In this document: positions 20,101-28,600 of the stretch, piece by piece | Position numbering within the stretch: the stretch's first letter is position 1 | Layout of the letters: every line of letters begins with the position of its first letter | Assembly: GCA_963712715.1 (NCBI GenBank) | Contig: CAVQJI010000008.1 | Location: 62,001-126,000 of the forward strand | Source: JAFEDN01 sp963712715 | GTDB lineage: Bacteria; Pseudomonadota; Gammaproteobacteria; Coxiellales; Coxiellaceae | Reading direction: 5' to 3' | DNA length: 64,000 nucleotides | Notes under the pieces: model-generated | Databases searched by the model: none | Seen by the model: only the letters and a program-made list of their open reading frames with translations | What the model was told of the DNA's origin: nothing | Position numbers and translations under genes: made by a program

Positions 20101-22245
20101 ACGGATAAAGAGCCGACGCCACTGAGTCTGTCCTGTCAAAGCAATCCCATCAGCGCCTGGATCCTGCCAAATTATTTTAATCAGAGTCTGCAGGCGTTTG
20201 ACCCTCGGGGGGATTATCTGGGAGAATTAACGACTGAAGAAGACGAAAAAAGGCGCATCTGCGTATGGGCGGCGGCTCCTTCTCAACCTTCCAATAATTG
20301 GGAAAAATATCCTTATTTATGCGATATAGTAAAATTTTTAATTAATAAATCGGCCGTAGCGTTTGAAATGCTGCGCGAAATCATCGAGAACGCATTGATT
20401 ACTAAAACCGCATCGACAGCGGATTATTCTCACAGCCTGGCGGCGGTGGCCGGGCGCTTTTTAGGTTTAGCCCGCGCGCAATGGTCGGTGGAACTGGAAC
20501 AGCCCGCTTATCTCGATCAGAACTGGCAAAATTTTTCCGCGACGCAATATCAATATGACCCGACGGACCCAACTTCTTTTGTACGGTATACGCCTTCGAC
20601 AATGGATTCCTTTCAATTTCCGGTGCAATTAGGCAATACGCATTTAAACGAGGACGGTTTAATTGGCTATTTTCAGGGATCGGATTATTCAAAACTGTAT
20701 TCTCATTATTATATGCCTGAAATGGCTACTTCCGGTTATGTTTTTCCTATAGATGAAAAGAATGGTCGACTGATTCTGAAGCCATTGAATCCTGGAGTTC
20801 ATGAATCGATAATTACTACACTGCTTTTCGATCCTTTTACTAAAATTCATGCGCATTCCGATATTCTCCCACTTAAAATACTCCAACTCCCCGGCGTATT
20901 TAGACAGCAGGCGTTGCATCAGATATCGCTGCATTTGCGTGTGGGGCCTATTTTGACTGTGCGTAGTTCCGCACCCAGCGTCGCTTTATTGCAACCATCC
21001 GTCAAGGGCGCCTGGTCATGGCTGGATCCCGAGAATAAAGCCGATGACGGCAAAGGCTCCAGCCAAAGCTACCTGGCGGAAATTCCATTGCGACCCGCCG
21101 ATGCGAAAGCCCACTTTCATCAACCCGCCAGCGAAATTATTGAAGGTTTGTTAAAATTCAGCACGGTGTTTACCGATGTTAAATCCTCTGGAGCAGTGCC
21201 TGAGGTCAAGAAACCAGCATTGAAGCGATCATTTGCACCAAATCCGCGGATCCTCAAACCGGAAAATAAAGAGGATAAATATCCAGTTAACCCTCCTGTT
21301 ACAAAACCGGCTAGTCAACCAAAGCCTAATCTCAATTTCTATTTTGAAACAGCAGGTAATCGAATAAAAGAACATATCGCTAGAACGGCTGACGAGAAAA
21401 TAAGCTTTACTGAATATGAAGTAACCGGTGATGGTAACTGTGGTTTTACAGCGCTGGGAGTTCGGAGAAGCGAAGTAGTTCAGTTGCTCTGGACATTAGT
21501 TGAAAAGGTGGAAGTTCGTACAGACATTGTGTTAGAAGAATTAATTGGCGCTACTGCTCTGTTTAAATCATCATCGGGGGCGGAAAGTGATCCCACTCAA
21601 TTTATGGAACAAAAATGCCGGACCCGATTTAATCTATGGTATGATGAATTAGTGATAAGGCGGAATAGCCTGGATAACCAAATGAAAAAGATACGACAAA
21701 GTTTACAGGCATTGGGTCGAGAATTTGCAGGTGGAAATACCGATGAAAATATTCTGATGGCACTGAAAGAAGATAAGCTGGGCGTGGATAAAGCGCAGCA
21801 GGAAAATTGTATCAGGGCGCAAAAAAATCTTGAAGAAAAACGTCATCAATTGCGCGATGATAAAGAAATTTTTATGAATTACATCCGAAGTTACGATCAA
21901 AATGGGAGAGGATTGTGGCTGGGGGCGAAAAGCATGTATTGGGTTGCTAAAATTAAAGGTATTGGTTTTAAATTATGGGGTCTCAATTCTTCCAAAACGG
22001 AACTACGGGTTCTTCCTCCTTCTCTGGAGGAGCAGAAATCAGGCAACGGCTCGGTGGATTTGATCATTAAAGGCGGACATTATAATTTCCTGGTGGAAGA
22101 ATCCTGTTCACTTCTCATGCAACCAATCAAAACATCGGATAAACCAGCTTCAGAGTTGGACTTAACCAATAGAATTTTTGCTCCCAATACAACTTCTGTT
22201 ACTGGAAAACCACCCGGCGGCCCTCTGGATTTGTTGTTCGGATAA
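17185..22245 (+). CDS. Giant protein with C-terminal OTU-type cysteine protease domain
   Basis: A product of 1686 residues. The first ~1330 residues are soluble and unrecognised, with a coiled-coil stretch near 555-600 and motifs such as PEGVYLHWILPPGLRR near the N-terminus. The C-terminal domain has the OTU signature GDGNCGFTAL with Asp1416 and Cys1419, and GGHYNFL with His1632. OTU proteases remove ubiquitin. The catalytic Cys and His are about 210 residues apart because of a strongly helical, charged insertion (about 1465-1580). The Legionella Lot deubiquitinases are known to have a comparable extended helical lobe after the Cys loop. The start is supported by AAGGGTAAGCA and by the copied start at 14411. 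It ends the cluster. The catalytic call is good; the substrate is unknown. Confidence 0.72.
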   Translation: MSRNNNLRGALMAPMQLDACIINTKITAGPDRVIQRLQPDFTLLKDFSSPTRNRNEIQDVSTAPPEGVYLHWILPPGLRRAMSVTTDTKMTGEVTSKSEFPSLPDRWLVIRHYGPAAKRSTQAWVIESNYIDEKKGTTPFPDPEFPNSDSTGQTRIGRAILLSDWQENSENFPKSYLPKLDALSQGDIHFSLHQPYCDNVFSFIDDFSDLKSSGGPSSSSVIQPNLLSYFVAGWYSKNDPLEKCATGSIENFKNLLERFQWQLPDNKTDVANRVICHGMVCGVNWDPAKSPIDPASDFKTQNLQVAMGSNALDALTALLSSQRSSVIPRQLLEAFHTGLLHKLETSEGYEEIQQDIHQTQFGRHSGGTFWTVSAEDDKDSDDSKSILGLTTDQAKELNQLNKLQQQVNIQTRFLQRMQWDFYGVWWKINRARFENINFGNQVEASELFLQASIDNFDSDWPHHNAVILIRDSKSTNDDIVGYFFDYGAGKLMTKKNSSDNLTVTLKYSGLSTEIQNLIQKNLPDINDESANLLDNTNFNAQSLLKQVMINLPVPPDPEILRKKINDQRERLEKLKIDLKTTKDALTSILLKEKKRLKPLNQSPFWFPQDPVVLIAGLKSPSWDAVNSGSLSCRFQDQVINGIRLGSDEKDNKLTVANFTLPEIPVDFKKLAGIRIDTPIERLWQEFFLLDPINADSLSSTSKITIPKLREIMSRSQGNPQSYSGDLPAHGLRPWNNQPWFPLLSKWKMQWQSIPFEYWRFDGEQYHLQTSDLSSLPKSTSTFEGRSFFVPQANFVLKGMLSYLLDQHPNLKEEFKDWQTTLDAIDKLDLLSFSLSGLHGYLTQCDLQMNRTPHVNSNEEKDIAEAVGGEAGRAPLLLSSHPGSFEPVCHGQFYLDSLQVIDRFGQSCHVIPEHTPLEPAPPEPAIFVSQYLSPPSSPGGRPYGIFDTVNPFNIIQLGPRIVQNSRLDAEWLTTDKEPTPLSLSCQSNPISAWILPNYFNQSLQAFDPRGDYLGELTTEEDEKRRICVWAAAPSQPSNNWEKYPYLCDIVKFLINKSAVAFEMLREIIENALITKTASTADYSHSLAAVAGRFLGLARAQWSVELEQPAYLDQNWQNFSATQYQYDPTDPTSFVRYTPSTMDSFQFPVQLGNTHLNEDGLIGYFQGSDYSKLYSHYYMPEMATSGYVFPIDEKNGRLILKPLNPGVHESIITTLLFDPFTKIHAHSDILPLKILQLPGVFRQQALHQISLHLRVGPILTVRSSAPSVALLQPSVKGAWSWLDPENKADDGKGSSQSYLAEIPLRPADAKAHFHQPASEIIEGLLKFSTVFTDVKSSGAVPEVKKPALKRSFAPNPRILKPENKEDKYPVNPPVTKPASQPKPNLNFYFETAGNRIKEHIARTADEKISFTEYEVTGDGNCGFTALGVRRSEVVQLLWTLVEKVEVRTDIVLEELIGATALFKSSSGAESDPTQFMEQKCRTRFNLWYDELVIRRNSLDNQMKKIRQSLQALGREFAGGNTDENILMALKEDKLGVDKAQQENCIRAQKNLEEKRHQLRDDKEIFMNYIRSYDQNGRGLWLGAKSMYWVAKIKGIGFKLWGLNSSKTELRVLPPSLEEQKSGNGSVDLIIKGGHYNFLVEESCSLLMQPIKTSDKPASELDLTNRIFAPNTTSVTGKPPGGPLDLLFG

Positions 22246-22361
22246 TGCAGAGGAAGATATGTTTCCCCGGCAGAACAATAGCATTGAATAGATAAAAACA
22301 TGAATGGAGGTAAATAATCCTAATTCCAAACCGCGGACAAATCCTTGCACCGTATACGCTT

Positions 22362-22652
22362 TCACCAAACCCCAAGTACTTTCACATCGCCCTGAAATAT
22401 CTGCGAAACGGCGGCGCAGAATTGAATCTCATTGACTATCTCCATCCCCACCACCGGCGCTGACAGCAAAGTAATTAAAGAAGAGGCAATCGTCCCGGCC
22501 ACGGGAATCAATTTAACGGCGGTGGACAGCCCTTTAGCCATCCATCCTTTGACGCTGGTGTTCATCATGATTTTACCACTACTGATCGCTATCGTGCCAA
22601 TAATCGCTTGATTCAGTTGCCGGGAAAGCGTCAGACAAAAAAAGTCAAAAAA
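22362..22652 (-). pseudogene. Remnant of a hydrophobic protein
   Basis: On the minus strand the frame is open from just after a TGA at 22653-22655 to a stop at 22362. It encodes about 96 protein-like residues including LSRQLNQAIIGTIAISSGK and LIPVAGTIASSLITLLSAP, a likely membrane hairpin. An ATG at 22568 exists, but the sequence before it is equally protein-like and lacks a start, so I read it as an internal fragment of a lost gene. The flanks at 22246-22361 and 22653-22794 hold no other gene. Confidence 0.35.
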
Positions 22653-22794
22653 TCATAGTCACTTCAGCAGAGCCTTACACTTGCAGGTGTGAGCTAGCTA
22701 TTTGGAGAGAAACTTGCTATTTTTTCATCTTTATTCAGTCTAGAGTGATGCCTTTTGCCATTTCAAAAGCAATTTGTGCAGGTGATGATTTTTT

Positions 22795-24975
22795 ATGAAT
22801 CAATATAGTCAAGCTTCGAACGAAATTAGGGATGATGGTATTGGACTGAATCTCACAGACGAGAAATCGGCTGCCTCATCATTAGGGTTACCCAGGACGT
22901 CGATATCTCAGTCGTCGTTAGTGGTTTTGTTTAAAATAGAAATTCATTTGCGGTTGATTCAGATCCAGTTGAAGATCTATGCTTCATTGATTAATCATTA
23001 TCCCTATGCTTTAACCCCCAACGCTAAACAACGCTTTGATGAATATCAGCAAAAATATCATCGAGAATGTAAACTGTTTCAGCGTCTACAGACATCACTG
23101 TCTTCGGATGCAAAGAGGATCAACGATCCGATAGAATCTGCCCAAAAATTCCTGCAACGTGGTACGACGATGCGGCAAGATTTACAAAAGTATTTGCAGG
23201 GGCGCTTGCAACAGATGAGCCACAGTTTCCGAGCAGAGGCGGACGACTATCTGGTTTTGACGATAAAAAATTTGCGGGAAAATCTGGCTCAACAGGAAAA
23301 TATTTTACCGGCATCCGCCTTGACGTTGAACACTCAAATTCTCCGGGAACAGTGCGTCGCTTTGGACAAAGCCGTTACTCCTCTGCTGGAGCATTGGCAA
23401 ACGAGGGTAGGGGAATGGCGGCGACAATCCAAGACTTGGGTGTCGTTGCAGCGTCGCCAGCCGCTTGAAGCAGGGTCTATCGTGATGATGCGGCGAGGAC
23501 AACAAGTCATTATAGCTATTCGGAATCGTTTCAATCACATCGATCTGTTATGGCGAGATTTACCACTGGATAGTCGGCCTTCGACTCCCTCTTCATCGGT
23601 TGAACGGGATTCCGATTTAAATCTGCTGTCTGCCTTATTAAAACCGGAAGAAATTTTACCGGCGTTAGATCGCGCTTATGAATTTTATGCCACGATCTGG
23701 CTGGATCTGCAAACTCGGGTGCGGTCTTTGCAACACACCTTGAGCAAAGAAGCCGGTTTACCGGTGATTCGAGAGTTGCGCGTTATCCTGGCTTACGAAC
23801 GCTGGCTGGCGTATTTGCCTTCATGGAATACGGCGCCACAATCCCATGCTTGGTCCAACGCGGTTAAAGTTCAACGCGTACTCACCTGGGAAAAAAAAGC
23901 TTTTTTTAAGCAGTGCTTTGAACAACAACCTGCTCAAACGATCCTGGCGCGATTAGAAAAAGAAACCCAAGCGCACACGACGGCGCCGTTATTGCTCTCT
24001 GCGCTACGGTTTCAAAAAACGAAACTGATCGCCCAAGTCGCCCAGCAAGAGTCACAACTGCTGACGAATCAGTCCCTATGGCAGAGAGGAGCCGCCAGTT
24101 TGTGGGTCAGTGTCACGCAACAACCGGATTACCAATTGGGTCAACTGTCTTTTCTAGGCGGCGTCAAACAGATGGACCAACTGCCGCGATCGATCCCGGT
24201 CTTAAGCGAACCCTTGCCGGAACCGATGAAAAAAAAGTGCGCGAGTTTGACGGGATTGACTTTTTTAATCATTGGTTTAAGCGCTTCTCAATACGCCGGT
24301 TATTATGCACACGTTATCGGCGCGATTAATCGGGTGTTGTCGGCACAAATCACTGCTTGGTTTCGGATGGGTAATACCGTGGATCATGGCCTAACCCGTT
24401 GGGTGATTCCGCTCCTGGAACAGGTGACACCGAAAACTTTTATGTTAAGTCAAAAGCTGCGTACCGATGAACTGAGTTTATTGGAGCACGACCGTTTCAT
24501 ACAGTGGTGCAATGGGCTGGTGATCAATGGGTTATTGGCCTGGAACCAGCCGTGGCTTTATCCGTTCATGGGCTATGTGCTGGCGACGGCGGCAGGCGAG
24601 GCGGCGATGCAGGGCGTCGATCACTTTGCCGGTTACCGGCCTATGAAAGCCGAATCGCTGAATTTTCTGAAAGTAGCGGTGCATATTGCTGTTTACGCAC
24701 CGGCGTATCAATTAGGCGTTTATGGGGCGGTTAAACTCGCTCCGCCCAAACCGGCGCGGATGCCGTTGGCGGAAGCATTGCAACACTTTGGATTATTTGA
24801 ACCCCCGACTACAGAGCAAGCCGTTAAAAAACACTACCGCCAGCTTTCTTTACTGTTTCACCCGGATAAATGCCAAGGTGAGTACTGCGACAATGCGACG
24901 GCCAAAATGGCGTTGATCACAGAAGCCAGAGATGCGCTCTTAGAACAAGTGCGTCCCAACTATTTTTTCAGCTAA
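22795..24975 (+). CDS. Membrane protein with C-terminal J-domain
   Basis: A product of 726 residues with AGGTGA before the ATG. Residues 1-460 are helical and hydrophilic with Gln-rich coiled-coil character. Hydrophobic segments lie near 480-515 (LTGLTFLIIGLSASQYAGYY), 570-605 and 620-645. The last ~70 residues are a J-domain with HYRQLSLLFHPDKC (His-Pro-Asp at 689-691), the motif that stimulates the ATPase of DnaK-family Hsp70 chaperones. A J-domain at the extreme C-terminus behind membrane helices resembles membrane-tethered co-chaperones more than classical DnaJ, because there is no Gly/Phe region or zinc finger. The next gene is secB and the next a large surface-like protein, suggesting a role in handling secreted clients (inference). 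Confidence 0.75.
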   Translation: MNQYSQASNEIRDDGIGLNLTDEKSAASSLGLPRTSISQSSLVVLFKIEIHLRLIQIQLKIYASLINHYPYALTPNAKQRFDEYQQKYHRECKLFQRLQTSLSSDAKRINDPIESAQKFLQRGTTMRQDLQKYLQGRLQQMSHSFRAEADDYLVLTIKNLRENLAQQENILPASALTLNTQILREQCVALDKAVTPLLEHWQTRVGEWRRQSKTWVSLQRRQPLEAGSIVMMRRGQQVIIAIRNRFNHIDLLWRDLPLDSRPSTPSSSVERDSDLNLLSALLKPEEILPALDRAYEFYATIWLDLQTRVRSLQHTLSKEAGLPVIRELRVILAYERWLAYLPSWNTAPQSHAWSNAVKVQRVLTWEKKAFFKQCFEQQPAQTILARLEKETQAHTTAPLLLSALRFQKTKLIAQVAQQESQLLTNQSLWQRGAASLWVSVTQQPDYQLGQLSFLGGVKQMDQLPRSIPVLSEPLPEPMKKKCASLTGLTFLIIGLSASQYAGYYAHVIGAINRVLSAQITAWFRMGNTVDHGLTRWVIPLLEQVTPKTFMLSQKLRTDELSLLEHDRFIQWCNGLVINGLLAWNQPWLYPFMGYVLATAAGEAAMQGVDHFAGYRPMKAESLNFLKVAVHIAVYAPAYQLGVYGAVKLAPPKPARMPLAEALQHFGLFEPPTTEQAVKKHYRQLSLLFHPDKCQGEYCDNATAKMALITEARDALLEQVRPNYFFS

Positions 24976-25006
24976 CTAATTTAAGTGTTTCTTAAGAAAA
25001 ATAAGC

Positions 25007-25034
25007 TTTACAAACTATTTTCTTGCCGTAGAAT
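25007..25034 (+). promoter_or_regulatory. Putative promoter of secB
   Basis: TTTACA at 25007-25012 and TAGAAT at 25029-25034 are separated by 16 bases and lie 35 bases before the secB ATG. This is a reasonable sigma-70-type match seen by eye only. Confidence 0.4.
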
Positions 25035-25069
25035 CTAAATTCTAATGGATTTTATTGCAGGAGCCGATT

Positions 25070-25576
25070 ATGTCAGAACCATCCGTATCACAACAACCCA
25101 CTAATGTCTTTGAGATTCAGCGATTATACGTTCAAAAACAGTCTTGCCAGGTACCGCATGCGCCGGGAATTTTTCAGCAGGAACTCAAAGACATCAAGCC
25201 GGAAACCACGGTCGAAATGAATATTCAAAACCGGTCATTGAATAACGATGTGTTTGAAGTGACCATGACCTTTCATGTCACGATGAAAATCCAACAGCAA
25301 ACCGCGTTGAGTCTGGAAGTCACCCAAGCGGGAATTTTCAAATTAGTGAATTTCGATGACAAACAAAAAGATTTTTTATTAGGCGCATATTGCCCTGGAA
25401 TTTTATTTCCGTATGTGCGCAAGCAGATTTCGGATTTAACTCAATCCGCCGGTTTTCTGCCGATCACTTTGCCACCGGTTAATTTTGATCAGGCATATCA
25501 GCAACGCCAGCAGCAACAACAGCAGAAATCCAATGCTCCTGCCAATGCGGAGTGGGAAAAAGTCACCGTGCAGTAG
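25070..25576 (+). CDS. secB: Protein-export chaperone SecB
   Basis: The ATG at 25070, with GCAGGAGC before it, gives 168 residues, close to the usual SecB length. Family motifs are clear: FEIQRLYVQKQSCQVPHAP, GIFQQELKDI, FEVTMTFHVTMK, LEVTQAGIFKL, LLGAYCPGILFPYVRKQIS and LPPVNFDQAYQQR, aligned with the conserved AYCPxxLFPYxR and PVNFD regions. SecB holds preproteins unfolded and delivers them to SecA. The tail is unusually Gln-rich (RQQQQQQKS). Its neighbours, a J-domain membrane protein and a giant repeat protein, are not the usual company of chromosomal secB, so this may be a second, dedicated copy; the window cannot show whether another exists. Confidence 0.88.
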   Translation: MSEPSVSQQPTNVFEIQRLYVQKQSCQVPHAPGIFQQELKDIKPETTVEMNIQNRSLNNDVFEVTMTFHVTMKIQQQTALSLEVTQAGIFKLVNFDDKQKDFLLGAYCPGILFPYVRKQISDLTQSAGFLPITLPPVNFDQAYQQRQQQQQQKSNAPANAEWEKVTVQ

Positions 25577-25694
25577 GAGGCGATACAAAAACCCTAAAAA
25601 GAATCCAGCCAGGCCAGTCCCACCGCACTCGCGAGCGCCTACCGTATATCGTATATAAAACTGATTTTAACTATTGAAATTCCAGGAGGAACTC

Positions 25695-28600
25695 ATGCGA
25701 CTCGAACAACCCAAATCTTCTTACTCGGCTTATGTCAAAGCCGGTTTAGTCTTCGTCGCGAGTACGGCGGCGTTTTTATTGGCCAAAACCACGGGATTTT
25801 TACCGGATTGGCGGCGATGGGGCAGTGAGGAATCCACGGAACTGACTGTCGGTGATTCGTCGGAGAGTTTGCTCACTCCCATGAGTCCGGAGCCGGTGGC
25901 GGAACAGACCGAATTCTTTTCTACTGCTTCGACTACCGATCTGTCATCCACTCCGCTCTTAACCGATTTTCAGGAACAGTCGCTACCGCCTATCCTGCTG
26001 GATAGTCAATCCGAAGGCGTAATAGAGCAGGGCGACGAAATCATCATTGACACCTCGGTAGTGAAAGCCGCACAGCGTCGGCTGTTGCAAACCCCCTCTC
26101 CGGTCACTGTCCAAGCTCCCATTCCCAATCAGGTGATTGATGCCTCACAGCAATATAGCTACAGCTTAAACAGTGTATTTTCACCTGGTTACTTCGCGTT
26201 GAGCGCCGGAACTTTGCCGTCCTGGCTCAGTCTGCAATATGGCTTTACCGGTAGTTTAAACCCGGGTTCGGCGTCGGGTGTCGCCATTCAATCTCATTAT
26301 GCTTTTGTCGCAGCAAACAGTGGTGGTTTGGTAGTTGTGGATGTGAGTAATCCCATCCAACCGACATCAGTGGCTGAACTCTCCGTGGGAGGGTATGCGG
26401 TTGATGTCATGATTCAAGGTTCATTGGCTGCGGTGGTAGCAGTCAATTATGATGGTGTGAAAATTGTAAATATTAGCAATCCCCAACAACCCACGGTGCT
26501 GGGGTCTCTCAACTGGCCCACCATCAGCTTAGAGGCGGGTCTATATTGGAACGGGAACTTACTCTATGTTACCCGTGAGGTGGCTTTCGGTAATCACAGT
26601 TTGGAAATCTTATCGGTCACCAATCCTGCTATTCCTGTTTCACTGAGCTCATTGAACTTCCCCGGGGGCGGATTGACAGTCGCTGTGCAAGGAACGGTGG
26701 CGTATGTTGCTAACGGTGCATCCGGTTTATATCTGATTGATGTTAGTAATCCCAATGTTCCCATTCCCTTAGGGTCGTATATGACTGGCGACCAAGCCTA
26801 TGACGTGGCAGTACAAAATTCACTGGCGTATGTGGCGTACGGGATTTCCGGCCTGCGCATTGTCAATGTCACCAATTCATCCGCACCGGCGCTAGTAAAC
26901 ACCATTCCCGCCGTCGGCTCGGTACAGGCCGTTACCCTACAAGGCTCATTAGTTTTCGTAAGTGATACGGCTTCCGGGGTGTCGGTGTGGAATGTCAGTA
27001 ACCCCAGCCAACCGGTCTTGTGGGGTTCGTATAAAGCGGGTGGGGTGGCTTCAGAAATGGTGCTTTCCGGCAGTTTGCTGATGATGGCGTATGGTTCTTC
27101 AGGCTTACAAATCGCCGATTTGCGCACCGGTCAACTCACCGGCACGCCGACCGTGGCGCTGTCCGGTCAAAGCTGGACGATTACCGTTGCGGCTCAAAGC
27201 ACAAACACCAGCTTGACTAGCGATTCGTTCCAGCTCACCGCCGACCAGCTGCCGCATCCGGTCAATACCGGTCTTACCGATTTGTCGTTGAATCCGAACC
27301 CCTTGGTTCCTTTTAGCCAAGCCATCGACACCCGCGTATTGTTTGTCGATCCGGACGGCACGTTTTTGTCGTTGGTGTTAGCATTGAACATCAACAATAA
27401 TCCCACCAATACCACCTTACCAGGGTTTTTGAGCTTATCATTAAGTCCAACGCTCAGCGGCTCGGTCATTTTGCCGGGCGGAAGCTCTGCCCAAAAAGTA
27501 GCGATTCAGGGCACAACGGCGTATGTGGCTGCGCAAAACGGCGGTGTCCAGGTGGTGAGTTTTGCTAATCCCACTGCTCCCCTAGTGATTGGCAGTTATG
27601 CCGTCACCGGTGCTCAGGATATTATCGTCCAAAACAATATCGCGTATGTGGCGGGCAGTACGGGTTTGACCATTCTCAACGTAATCAATCCGACGCCTAC
27701 TTTCCTGGGTAAACTCAACAGTGTTCAGGCGCTCAATGGCTTGGCGCTGATGAACAACCTCCTGTCCTGGGCAGATAACGGTGGTGTGCAAGTGGTGGAT
27801 GTGACCAATCCGTCAGCGCCGGTCAGCTTGGGGCGGTTCAACACCAGTAGCATTGCCTTTCAAGTGGCATGGCAAAGCCCATTGAACAACGAGCTGTTGG
27901 TGGCCGATAATGCGTTCGGCATGCAAGTCTGGGATGTCACCACTCCCAGCGCACCGGTCAAACTAGGCGCTATTTCCACACCCAGCTACGCTTACAGTAT
28001 CACCCCGTTCAATCGCACCAGTGCTGTGGTGGGTGATTTATATGATGGCTTAATATTGATGAATACCGTAACGCCTAGCAATCTATCCACCATGGGTACG
28101 TATCGCTCCACCCAGGGTAATCCGTATGATATCGTTGTCCAAGGCAGTGTGGCGTTTGTTGCCGATTTCGATCAGGGTTTACTGTTGGTGAACTTGAGTA
28201 TTCCCACTGCTCCTCGTAAGCTGGGGGGTTACAATACCCCGAGTAACGCGTATGGGGTGGCGGTTTCCGGGTCTACCGTGGTCATAGCGGCGGATACCAG
28301 TGTCCAAGTGTTAGATGTATCCACCTGGCAACTCAACGCCTACCCAACGACGAATGATGGAGGCAATTACGCCTTAACCCTCACCGTCACTGATATCTAT
28401 GGTGGCCCCACCTCGGTCAATTTCAATATTCGAGTGGAGGGCGCTCCGCGCGTCAACGGAGTGATTCCACCGCAGTTCGCCAAAGTCGGGCAGGCGTTTA
28501 GTTATTTTATTCCGCAAGGATTGATCACCGATCCGAATTTCGACACGCTCAGTTTCAGCGCACAATTGGCCAATGGTCAGACGCTGCCTAATTGGCTGAC

